A DNA stretch of 64,000 bases from Palsa-504 sp963800415. Its GTDB lineage: Bacteria > Actinomycetota > Actinomycetes > Streptosporangiales > Streptosporangiaceae. The stretch covers positions 81,961 to 145,960 of the forward strand of contig CAWDBS010000050.1 of assembly GCA_963800415.1 (NCBI GenBank), written 5' to 3'. A program made the position numbers and the translations under genes. Numbering within the stretch: the first letter of the stretch is position 1; each line of letters starts with the position of its first letter. This document shows, piece after piece, positions 44,476-54,552 of this stretch. The notes below the pieces were generated by a model. That model did no database searches. It saw nothing but the letters and a program-made list of their open reading frames with translations, and had not been told where the DNA came from.

Positions 44476-44760
44476 GGGCAAGCCGATGCCAGCCGCAGGC
44501 GAAACGGCCCACGTAAGGCGACTTCTCGTCGACTGATCACGGTGCGGCTTAGAAGTAAGTCCTGCCTCGACGGGAGATACCGAGTCTCCCGGGGTAGAGA
44601 GAAGGGCAGTAGTGGCAACAGGCCGCGAACCCCTCAGCAGGCGAATGTGGGGTCGAAGACCAGGTCGGCCGGGCGAGTGCCGCCTACCTCACGCAGGTAC
44701 TGCTCAAATCGGGTCACGCTCCAACGGATTGAGCGACATCGGACTGGAAGGGGGATCGAG

Positions 44761-45417
44761 ATGGAAGTCATCATCAGAGGACGCCACATCACCGTCCCGG
44801 AACGTTTCCGTCAGCACGCCGCCGCCAAGCTAGCCAAGCTCGAGAAGCTTGACCAGAAGGCGGTGCGGATCGACGTGGAGGTCTCCGAAGAACGTAACCC
44901 GAGGCAGTCAGATCGCCGTGAACGCGTCGAGCTGACCGTTAGGTCACGTGGTCCCGCGATCAGGGCCGAGGCGGCCGCGGACGACAGGTACGCCGCGCTC
45001 GACCTCGCCTTCGCCAAGCTCGAGTCCCGCCTCCGCCGGGTCGCCGACCGGCGCAAGGTCAAGGACACGGTTTCGGTACGCTCGCCGGGCGTGCTGACCG
45101 TGGTGGAGTCGGGGATGGCCACCGAGCCGCTTGCGCCGCCCACCGCGCCGGTCCCGGTCACCCCCGCCGTCAACGGCAGGCACCGGGCCGAACCCGACAG
45201 CGGCCTGATCCCGATCCAGATGGAGGGCGACGGCCCGCTGATCGTGCGCGAGAAGATGCACGCGGCCAGCCCGATGACCATCGATCAGGCCCTGCTCGAG
45301 ATGGAACTTGTCGGTCACGACTTCTACCTATTCCATGACCGCGAGTGCGACCGCTTTAGCGTCGTCTACCGCCGTCGTGGCTACGACTACGGGGTAATTC
45401 GCCTGGTCGAGGAGTAA
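44761..45417 (+). CDS. hpf: Long-form ribosome hibernation-promoting factor
   Basis: Binds the 30S subunit and dimerises ribosomes in stationary phase. The ATG at 44761 follows GGAAGGGGGA. The 218-residue protein has the N-terminal HPF/RaiA domain (MEVIIRGRHITVPERFRQHAAAKLAKLEKL, IDVEVSEERNPRQSDRRERVELTV, ADDRYAALDLAFAKLESRLRR) and the C-terminal long-form dimerisation domain (IVREKMHAASPMTIDQALLEMELVGHDFYLFHDRECDRFSVVYRRRGYDYGVIRLVE). The upstream frame is open but has no conserved coding. The 13-bp inverted repeat beyond its stop is a likely terminator. Confidence 0.94.
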   Translation: MEVIIRGRHITVPERFRQHAAAKLAKLEKLDQKAVRIDVEVSEERNPRQSDRRERVELTVRSRGPAIRAEAAADDRYAALDLAFAKLESRLRRVADRRKVKDTVSVRSPGVLTVVESGMATEPLAPPTAPVPVTPAVNGRHRAEPDSGLIPIQMEGDGPLIVREKMHAASPMTIDQALLEMELVGHDFYLFHDRECDRFSVVYRRRGYDYGVIRLVEE

Positions 45418-45460
45418 ATCCCAGCCGTCCAGGGCCGGATTTCCCTGACGCAATTCCGCG

Positions 45461-45504
45461 ATGCAAGCCGGGCCCGGTTTGATGGGAAGGTGCCCGGCTT
45501 GCAT
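45461..45504 (+). terminator. 13-bp perfect inverted repeat after hpf
   Basis: ATGCAAGCCGGGC (45461-45473) pairs perfectly with GCCCGGCTTGCAT (45492-45504) across an 18-base loop, 43 bases after the hpf stop. It is GC-rich with no T-tract. Confidence 0.65.
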
Positions 45505-45614
45505 CATGGCTCCAGGTCGGCAAGAGTCAGATCACATGACGTTCGTGCCGATCAAGGTCAGCCTGGCGGCCGGTGCGGCGAATGCGGGCAGTGTTCCCTG
45601 AGGGAGGCAACCAA

Positions 45615-46364
45615 GTGAGCGCCATGAGCGACAGGTCGATGACTGCTGCTCGGCGGTCAGTGAAGGAGGAGGGAGAGGTAGGTGGGAAGCGCCCGGATCC
45701 CATCCGGGTGCTGATCGCAGATGATCATGCCTTGTTCCGGCGCGGCCTGGAGATGGTCCTCGCCGAGGAGGACGACATCGACCTGGTCGGGCAGGCGAGC
45801 GACGGGACCGAGGCGGTGACCGTGGCCGGCGAATCGCTGCCCGATGTCGTGCTCATGGACATCCGGATGCCCAAGAGCAGCGGAATCGAGGCGTGCCGGG
45901 CGACCAAGGATGTCGCGCCGAGCGCGAAGATCGTGATGCTGACCATCAGCGACGAGGAAGAGGACCTGTTCGAGGCGATCCGGGCGGGCGCCAGCGGCTA
46001 CCTGCTGAAGGACATCCCGCTGGACGAGGTGGCCGAGGCGGTCCGGGCGGTGCACGGCGGCCAGTCGCTGATCAACCCCTCGATGGCGGGCAAGCTGCTC
46101 AGCGAGTTCGCGACGCTGGCCAAGCGCGACTCGGAGGAAGAGCGGGCGCAGCACGTCGCCCCGCCCAAGCTCACCGACCGCGAGATGGAGGTGCTCAAGC
46201 TGGTCGCGCGCGGCATGAACAACCGCGACATCGCCAAGGAGCTGTTCATCTCGGAGAACACCGTGAAGAACCACGTCAGGAACATCCTGGAGAAGCTGCA
46301 GATCCACTCCCGGATGGAGGCTGTGATGATCGCCGTCCGGCAGAAGCTGATCGAGTTCTCGTAG
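45615..46364 (+). CDS. NarL/LuxR-family response regulator
   Basis: A two-component response regulator of about 249 residues. GTG 45615 lies 8 bases after AGGGAGG; ATG 45624 is an alternative. After a 30-residue leader the receiver domain starts IRVLIADDHALFRRGLEMVL, with phospho-acceptor VVLMDIRMPKSSG and MLTISDEEED. The C-terminal LuxR helix-turn-helix is LTDREMEVLKLVARGMNNRDIAKELFISENTVKNHVRNILEKL. No histidine kinase is adjacent. A homologue occupies the same place between hpf and secA in streptomycetes. A 17-bp tandem array starts 9 bases after its stop. Confidence 0.92.
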   Translation: MSAMSDRSMTAARRSVKEEGEVGGKRPDPIRVLIADDHALFRRGLEMVLAEEDDIDLVGQASDGTEAVTVAGESLPDVVLMDIRMPKSSGIEACRATKDVAPSAKIVMLTISDEEEDLFEAIRAGASGYLLKDIPLDEVAEAVRAVHGGQSLINPSMAGKLLSEFATLAKRDSEEERAQHVAPPKLTDREMEVLKLVARGMNNRDIAKELFISENTVKNHVRNILEKLQIHSRMEAVMIAVRQKLIEFS

Positions 46365-47825
46365 TTCCCCCCGCTCGCTCTGTTTTCCCGCTCGCTCTGT
46401 TTTCCCGCTCGCTCTGTTTTCCCGCTCGCTCTGTTTTCCCGCTCGCTCTGTTTTCCCGCTCGCCTCCGGGGCCGCTTGGGCGGCGCCTTCCCTCGTCGCT
46501 CCTTCGTCGCTCCTCAGTCCAGTCGCCGCCGCGGCCCCTTTGGCTCGCGGGGGCGCCGCCGCGGCCCCTTTGGCTCGCGGGGGAGAGATCTTCAGCTTGC
46601 TTGGGCGAGGGCGGCGGCCAGGCGCGGCAGCGTGGATGGCGGGCTCGACCTGCTCCAGGCGGATGTCGTCGCAGTCGACCCAGGTGGCGGCTTCGCGGAG
46701 GGCCTCCGCCATCGGTTCGGCTGCGGCGGCGCGTTCCAGCGATACCTTGCGTGCGACGAGGGTCTTGCCCTCCCGGGCCGGGTCGACCCGGCCCGCCAGC
46801 CGCCCGCCCGCGAGCAGCGGCATGGTGAAGTAGCCGTGTACGCGCTTGTGCTTGGGCACGTACGCCTCGAGGCTGTGCTCGAAGCCGAACATCTGCCGGG
46901 TCCGCTTGCGGTCCCAGATCAGCGAGTCGAACGGCGAGAGCAGCGTGACGCGGTTCCGCCCGCGGCGCCCGGCCGACGCCTCGGCCAGCGCCGCCGGATC
47001 AGCCCAGGCCCGGAGATCCCGAGAGGTCCGAGGACCCGCGATCGCCACCGGGATCAGGCCGACCGCCAGCGCGGCGTCGGCCACCAGCCGCGTGTGCTGG
47101 GATTTCTCGCTGGTCAGGTAGTTGAGCCGGTGGTATTCGACCAGGTCCGCCTGGGTGACCACGCCGAGCGCCCGGGCGGTGACGCCGGCCAGGTAGGCGA
47201 GGCACTCGGGGTCGGATGGTTCGGCGCCGAGGAGCTCGTCCGGCAGCACCCGGTCGGGCAGGTCGTAGACCCGCCGCCACCCGGTCCGCCGCACGCAGAT
47301 GACGTCGCCCGTGTCGAGCAGCCATTCCACCGCGACCTTGACGTCCGACCAGTCCCACCACGGGCCGCCCGCCTTGGCCCCGCCTAGCTGGGTCGCGGTC
47401 AGCGGCCCCTCGGCGCGCAGCCGGGCCAGCACCTTGTCGCAGGTCTCCTGGTGGACCTGGTGCCAGCGGACGCCCCTGGCCCGCAGCGCGCGGCGGCGGA
47501 AGGCGAAATACGGCCACTGCTCGATCGGCAGCAGGCAGGCCGCGTGCGCCCAGTACTCGAAGGCGGCGGGCTTGCTGGCGTGCCAGTAGGCCTGCTGGAT
47601 CTGCTGCCGGGACACTGGCCCGAGCCGGGCATAGGCGACCAGCTCGTGCGACCGCGCCAGCACGCTGATCGTGTCCAGTTGCACCGCGCCGACCCGGCGG
47701 AGCATGGCGGCAACCCCGCCCGGGGACCGGTGCCACGGCGTCGCGCCCAGGAACCCCTGCGCGCGCAGCGTCATCCGGCGGACCTCGTCGAGGGTGAGCG
47801 TCACCTCAGCCGCGGGCGCATCCAT
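45657..47825 (-). CDS. YcaQ/AlkZ-like winged-helix DNA glycosylase with an aberrant open C-terminus
   Basis: Residues 1-395 are a crosslink-repair DNA glycosylase of the HTH_42 (YcaQ) family: VRRMTLRAQGFLG, GVAAMLRRVGAVQLDTISVLARSHELV with the catalytic-type Q-x-D motif (QLD), WAHAACLLPIEQWPYFAFRR, PFDSLIWDRKRTRQMFGFEHSLEAYVPKHKRVHGYFTMPLLAGGRLAGRVDP. ATG 47825 starts it. After about residue 400 come a 10-residue duplication (PPRAKGAAAA twice) and the 17-bp array read as KTERAGKQSERENRASG. The frame then stays open for about 240 residues antisense to the response-regulator gene. That last part is almost certainly not a real domain; the true stop was probably lost when the arrays changed length or by an indel. 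Confidence 0.78.
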   Translation of the reverse strand: MDAPAAEVTLTLDEVRRMTLRAQGFLGATPWHRSPGGVAAMLRRVGAVQLDTISVLARSHELVAYARLGPVSRQQIQQAYWHASKPAAFEYWAHAACLLPIEQWPYFAFRRRALRARGVRWHQVHQETCDKVLARLRAEGPLTATQLGGAKAGGPWWDWSDVKVAVEWLLDTGDVICVRRTGWRRVYDLPDRVLPDELLGAEPSDPECLAYLAGVTARALGVVTQADLVEYHRLNYLTSEKSQHTRLVADAALAVGLIPVAIAGPRTSRDLRAWADPAALAEASAGRRGRNRVTLLSPFDSLIWDRKRTRQMFGFEHSLEAYVPKHKRVHGYFTMPLLAGGRLAGRVDPAREGKTLVARKVSLERAAAAEPMAEALREAATWVDCDDIRLEQVEPAIHAAAPGRRPRPSKLKISPPRAKGAAAAPPRAKGAAAATGLRSDEGATREGAAQAAPEASGKTERAGKQSERENRASGKTERAGKQSERGELRELDQLLPDGDHHSLHPGVDLQLLQDVPDVVLHGVLRDEQLLGDVAVVHAARDQLEHLHLAVGELGRGDVLRPLFLRVALGQRRELAEQLARHRGVDQRLAAVHRPDRLGHLVQRDVLQQVAAGARPDRLEQVLFLVADGQHHDLRARRDILGRPARLDSAALGHPDVHEHDIGQRFAGHGHRLGPVARLPDQVDVVLLGEDHLQAAPEQGMIICDQHPDGIRALPTYLSLLLH
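46373..46464 (+). repeat. 17-bp tandem array, five copies
   Basis: Five identical head-to-tail copies of GCTCGCTCTGTTTTCCC (46373-46389, 46390-46406, 46407-46423, 46424-46440, 46441-46457) plus a partial sixth. It lies directly after the response-regulator stop and inside the open frame of the convergent glycosylase gene. Seventeen is not a multiple of three, so copy-number change alters that frame. Confidence 0.95.
46524..46585 (+). repeat. 30-bp tandem duplication in the glycosylase C-terminus
   Basis: Two copies of a unit containing GCCGCGGCCCCTTTGGCTCG encode PPRAKGAAAA twice on the minus strand, just before the 17-bp array region. Confidence 0.85.
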
Positions 47826-47966
47826 GAGTCACAGCGTAACCGGCGGCTATGACATTTCCCGGGCCGGAGCCGCGGGCAGTCGCGAGAGACCGCGTTGCAC
47901 GACCTAGCCAGACTGGCGAGGATGAGTGAGCGAGAGGAGATACCTGGCCCGTTCGGGATAAAGCCT

Positions 47967-48253
47967 TTAGTACCAGTCGTTGAAGATATTGATCGCGGTG
48001 GCGTAGAGGCGCCGATGACCACGATTCCGGCGCCGGTCCAGAACAGCCACCACCTCGGGTGCGGGACCATCGCGATCCCGCCGACGATGAAGCCGATGAT
48101 GATGATCGTGACCGCGATCCAGGAGGCTGGCCGGCCGTGATGCGCCTCGGGCGCATGCGCCGGGGCGAGCTGCACGCCGATCTCCGCGTCGATACCGTGC
48201 TCCCCCGTATATCCCCCCTCCGCCATCGTGCCTGATGCCGGGTGCTCGGTCAC
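47967..48253 (-). CDS. HGxxPAAW-family small membrane protein, frameshifted near its end
   Basis: The GTG at 48253 follows GAGGAGCCAGGA. The protein carries the family motif HHGRPASWIAVTIIIIGFIVGGIAMVPHPRWWLFWTGAGIVVIGA: a His-Gly-x-x-Pro-Ala-x-Trp segment and two membrane helices. In the frame as given it then runs into nonsense to 47801. Adding one base in the GG at 48008-48009 gives LYATAINIFNDWY followed by TAA (47967), the expected ending of this about 95-residue family. The function is unknown; it probably sits in the cytoplasmic membrane. Confidence 0.82.
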
Positions 48254-48484
48254 TCCTGGCTCCTCTCCTCGTGAACGCTCCTATTATTCTCCGGGAAGTG
48301 CGAGACTGATCACCAGCCGGCCCCTAAGAGTCCCGCCGCTGACTCTGTGCGTTCCCGCGCGACTCGGTTTGGTGTCTCATCTCGCCTACGATGACATGTT
48401 GGGGCGGTGAACGGGAACCGCTTACGGCCACCGGTCATTAATTGAGGTCAGAGGTCAGACGATCCGCGAGGAGCGCGACGAGAA

Positions 48485-51647
<3,163 letters not shown>

Positions 51648-51762
51648 CGCGCCAACTCGCCCTCACCGCGCCGCCCGGCCGCCGCGCCCACCGCGACCGT
51701 CGCCCGGGGTGGCATGCGTCAAGGGTGCCAGCACTTCACCTGCGGACCTGAGCCAGCCAGCG

Positions 51763-52341
51763 TCAGCCGGTCTCGATGGCGGTGCAGAGCCATCGTGCCG
51801 GGCGGGCGGGCAGCCCGGGTGCGGGTCGGCGCGCGGACAGGTGCTCAAGGCGCATAGCCAGAGCCCGCGACCGTGGCCCGAAACTGATCACGACGGTCAT
51901 CTCGACCACGCGTGCCGTGGGCTGCGACGTCCTGATGCGCCGGATCCTGGGCCGCTCGGCCGCGGCGAGGGCCTGGCTGAGCAGTTCGATCTGCGCCCGG
52001 ACCTCTTCGGTCGTCCAGGGTACGAGCTGCCTCGGCGAACGGGAGCCTGCCAGGATCTCCACGATCACCTGGGCGAACTGCCTGGGCCACGCGAGCGCCG
52101 CGCCTTCACTGGCCGTGAATGCGGGGGGCGCCCCGGGCGGCTCGAGCCCGTGCTCCCGAGCCAGGCTGCCCCTCGGGCTGGGGTCGGCCGCCTCGCGGGG
52201 CGCCGAGCACGCGGCCCCGTGCGTCTCGCAGTCGTACGGCGGCCAGCCGGCCGGAACCTCGATGAGCCGGGGCCCGGCGGAGTCCGGCGGCATGGACTGC
52301 GCGGGGGTAGCAGGAAGCTTAGGCGTGCGGGTAGACGGCAT
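51763..52341 (-). CDS. Rv3235-family protein
   Basis: A 192-residue protein starting at ATG 52341. The conserved C-terminal half is WPRQFAQVIVEILAGSRSPRQLVPWTTEEVRAQIELLSQAL, then RPRIRRIRTSQPTARVVEMTVVISFGPRSRALAMRLEHL and RWLCTAIETG, as in Rv3235-like proteins encoded near secA in actinobacteria. The N-terminal 75 residues are Pro-rich and variable. There is no membrane segment and the function is unknown. Confidence 0.85.
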   Translation of the reverse strand: MPSTRTPKLPATPAQSMPPDSAGPRLIEVPAGWPPYDCETHGAACSAPREAADPSPRGSLAREHGLEPPGAPPAFTASEGAALAWPRQFAQVIVEILAGSRSPRQLVPWTTEEVRAQIELLSQALAAAERPRIRRIRTSQPTARVVEMTVVISFGPRSRALAMRLEHLSARRPAPGLPARPARWLCTAIETG

Positions 52342-52502
52342 GATCCGCCTCCAGTCCGGAGAACGCGAACGACCGCGAACGCCCCGTGGCGACGCGTTCG
52401 CATCAGGCTCCGGCTGGACTCGTTTGTACCGCAGGCCGCCGACATTCCGGCGTCCTGCCTGGTCACTGACCCTTCACGGGTCGGACAAGCAACGTTTCCG
52501 CA

Positions 52503-52522
52503 TTAGACGAATAGGCGTCTAA
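52503..52522. promoter_or_regulatory. Inverted repeat abutting the start codon of the HAD gene
   Basis: TTAGACG (52503-52509) and CGTCTAA (52516-52522) are perfect 7-base arms around ATAGG-containing spacer AATAGG, ending one base before the ATG at 52524. It could be an operator overlapping the start or a small hairpin in the leader. The region is distinctly AT-rich against the genome. Confidence 0.5.
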
Positions 52523-52523
52523 A

Positions 52524-53249
52524 ATGGTTATCGTGATTAATGGTACGGAATTTCGAGGTGTCATCACGGACTGGGGCGGGGTGCTGACGACCCCGATCCT
52601 GACCACGGTCCAGACCTGGATTCAGGCCGACGGCATCGACTGGAACAGTTACCGGACGGTAATGCACGCGTGGGTCTCCGACGCCTACGACCCCGACGGC
52701 AGCCAGAACCCGGTCCACACGCTGGAGCGCGGCGAGTGCTCGGGCGCCGAGTTCGAGCAGATCCTCGCCGCCCAGCTGCTCCGCATAGACGGCGGGGCCG
52801 TCACCGCCGAGGGGCTGTTGCAGCGTATGTTCGCGGCCAGCGTGCGGGTTCCCGCCATGTACGACATGATCCGCACGCTGCGCGGAGCCGGCTTCTCTAC
52901 CGCGCTGCTGTCCAACTCGTGGGGATGCGAGGAGTACCCGCGCGCGGACTTCCCCGGGCTGTTCGACACCGTGGTGATCTCCGGTGAATGCGGAATGCGC
53001 AAGCCGGAGCAGGGCATCTTCCTGCACACGGCGAAGAGCCTGGGCCTGGAGCCAGAGCAGTGCGTCTTCATCGACGACATCGAGGCGAACGTGGCCGCGG
53101 CCGCCGCGTGCGGCATGACCGGCGTGCATCACACCGAGACCGCGCAGACGGTGGCGGCGCTGCAGGACCTGCTCGGCGTCCCGCTCGACGCGACCGGACT
53201 CGACGCGACCGGACTCGACGCGGCCGGGCTCGACGGGCGGGACTGGTAG
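52524..53249 (+). CDS. HAD-IA family hydrolase with repeat tail
   Basis: A 241-residue phosphatase-like protein. Motif I is VITDWGGVLTTPI (the second position of DxD is Gly), motif II LLSNSW, the lysine in GMRKPEQGIF, and motif III CVFIDDIEANVAAAAACGM. This is the epoxide hydrolase-N/HAD-IA variant subfamily, and the substrate is unknown. No ribosome-binding site precedes ATG 52524; instead an inverted repeat touches it. The C-terminus holds a 15-bp triple repeat (LDATG LDATG LDAAG). Confidence 0.87.
   Translation: MVIVINGTEFRGVITDWGGVLTTPILTTVQTWIQADGIDWNSYRTVMHAWVSDAYDPDGSQNPVHTLERGECSGAEFEQILAAQLLRIDGGAVTAEGLLQRMFAASVRVPAMYDMIRTLRGAGFSTALLSNSWGCEEYPRADFPGLFDTVVISGECGMRKPEQGIFLHTAKSLGLEPEQCVFIDDIEANVAAAAACGMTGVHHTETAQTVAALQDLLGVPLDATGLDATGLDAAGLDGRDW
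53184..53228 (+). repeat. 15-bp triple repeat at the 3' end of the HAD gene
   Basis: CTCGACGCGACCGGA at 53184-53198 and 53199-53213, then CTCGACGCGGCCGGG at 53214-53228, encode LDATGLDATGLDAAG just before the stop codon. Confidence 0.9.
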
Positions 53250-53320
53250 AACCGGGCCTTGGCAACACGATGCGATAACCGCCGGGGCACGGCGATAGCG
53301 CCCGGGCTAGCCTGTCAGGC

Positions 53321-53857
53321 GTGGCGGACTATCCGCATCCGTCCAGCGAGGGCCGGTCGGCGAACATGAGGGCCAACCGGCGGACGGACACCAAGCCCGA
53401 GCTGGCGCTGCGGCATGCCCTGCATCGGCTTGGTTACCGCTACCGCAAGGACTACCGGCTTGACCTGGACGGCGGCCGCCGGGTGCGGCCGGACATCGTG
53501 TTCACCGCGCGGAAAGTGGCTGTCTTCGTGGACGGCTGCTTCTGGCACGCTTGCCCGGAGCACGGGTCCAAGCCGAAGGCGAACGAATGGTACTGGGCCC
53601 CCAAGCTGATCAAGAACGTCGAGCGGGACCGGATCAACGACGCGGCGCTGATCCTGGCCGGCTGGACCGTAGTCAGGCTCTGGGAGCACCTGTCGCTAGA
53701 TGAGGCCATCACGACCGTGGTCACCGCCCTCACCATGACCGGTGCAGCCAGCCCGCCCGACCCAGGAGCCGACGCGCCCGACCCAAGAGCCGACGCAGCT
53801 GACCCGAGCGACCCGCCGAGGGAAAATCCGCCCCCAGCAGATGACTCGCTGAGCTGA
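53321..53857 (+). CDS. vsr: Very-short-patch repair endonuclease (Vsr), no linked methyltransferase
   Basis: Vsr nicks DNA 5' of T in T:G mismatches produced by deamination of 5-methylcytosine. The GTG start at 53321 gives 178 residues. The family core is MRANRRTDTKPELALRHALHRLGYRYRKDYRLDLDGGRRVRPDIVF with the catalytic Asp58, and VAVFVDGCFWHACPEHGSKPKANEWYWAPKLIKNVERDR with the zinc-site cysteines and histidines. The last 40 residues are a Pro/Asp-rich tail containing a 21-bp duplication (DPGADAP, DPRADAA). No Dcm-type cytosine methyltransferase is encoded within this window. Confidence 0.93.
   Translation: MADYPHPSSEGRSANMRANRRTDTKPELALRHALHRLGYRYRKDYRLDLDGGRRVRPDIVFTARKVAVFVDGCFWHACPEHGSKPKANEWYWAPKLIKNVERDRINDAALILAGWTVVRLWEHLSLDEAITTVVTALTMTGAASPPDPGADAPDPRADAADPSDPPRENPPPADDSLS
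53760..53801 (+). repeat. 21-bp duplication in the vsr tail
   Basis: 53760-53780 and 53781-53801 encode DPGADAP and DPRADAA at the C-terminus. Confidence 0.8.
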
Positions 53858-53890
53858 CGTCATGGCGGCTGTGGCAGACTCTGGGACACC

Positions 53891-54409
53891 ATGCGCGTGT
53901 TCCTTCCTTTGACGCTCCCGGCGCTGGCCCAGGCCCTGCAGGCCGGCCACGTCGGCTCAGGCTCAGGCCCAGGCCCAGGCCCAGGCCCGCTGTCCGGATA
54001 CGCCGTCACGCCCGCGCTGCGCGAGGCGTACGCGAGTGGCGACGAGGAAGAGCTCGAGTACACCGCGCTGACCGAGGCGGCCCGCGCCTCGCTGCGGATG
54101 CTCGCCGATGATCCGGCCGCGCCGCCCCGCCGGGTGGTGCTAGCCGCGGATATCCCGGCTGACGAGGTGAAACTGGACGCGCGGGACGACGAGCCCGCCC
54201 GGGTGCTGATCGGCGCGGCGGTGCCGGTAAAGCTGCTGGCCTCGGCGCACGTCGACGACGCGGAGGCCGGAGCCGACGTCCGCGCCGCGGCCGACGCGCT
54301 GGCCGCCGCCGCCACGGGCGATGATGACGCCAAGTTCGCCGTGGACGGGGCCGAAGGCCACGAGCTTGGCTGGTACGCCACCCAGGAACTGCCCTACCTA
54401 CCTGGCTGA
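53891..54409 (+). CDS. DUF6912 family protein
   Basis: A 172-residue cytoplasmic protein: MRVFLPLTLPALAQALQAGHV, then a low-complexity GSGSGPGPGPGP insert made of 6-bp repeats, YAVTPALREAYASGDEEELEYTALTEAARASLRML, RRVVLAADIPADEV, RVLIGAAVPVKLLASAHVDDAEAGADVRAAADAL, KFAVDGAEGHELGWYATQEL. This is an actinobacterial family without known function. The stop codon is part of the first unit of a tandem array. Confidence 0.85.
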   Translation: MRVFLPLTLPALAQALQAGHVGSGSGPGPGPGPLSGYAVTPALREAYASGDEEELEYTALTEAARASLRMLADDPAAPPRRVVLAADIPADEVKLDARDDEPARVLIGAAVPVKLLASAHVDDAEAGADVRAAADALAAAATGDDDAKFAVDGAEGHELGWYATQELPYLPG

Positions 54410-54475
54410 ATACCAGCGCTGAATACCAGCGCTGAATAACCAGCGCTGAATAACCAGCGCGCCAATGACCAGCGC
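54405..54475 (+). repeat. 13-15-bp tandem array starting at the DUF6912 stop codon
   Basis: GCTGAATACCAGC at 54405-54417 and 54418-54430, GCTGAATAACCAGC at 54431-54444 and 54445-54458, then diverging copies. The first unit contains the TGA stop (54407-54409), so stop-codon sequence was duplicated into the intergenic space. Confidence 0.9.
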
Positions 54476-54552
54476 CCAACAGCCAGCGCCGCGGGGTCGT
54501 GCGACGATACGAGTAACCAAAGATTCGACCCCGAACGCCAGGAGCGATCGTG

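Noticed and set aside
44612..44833. Small 73-codon gene upstream of hpf
   Set aside because: It overlaps the hpf start in another frame, has no homology I recognise, and hpf has its own strong ribosome-binding site.
46373..46464. CRISPR array
   Set aside because: Units are contiguous without spacers and no cas genes are present; it is a simple tandem repeat.
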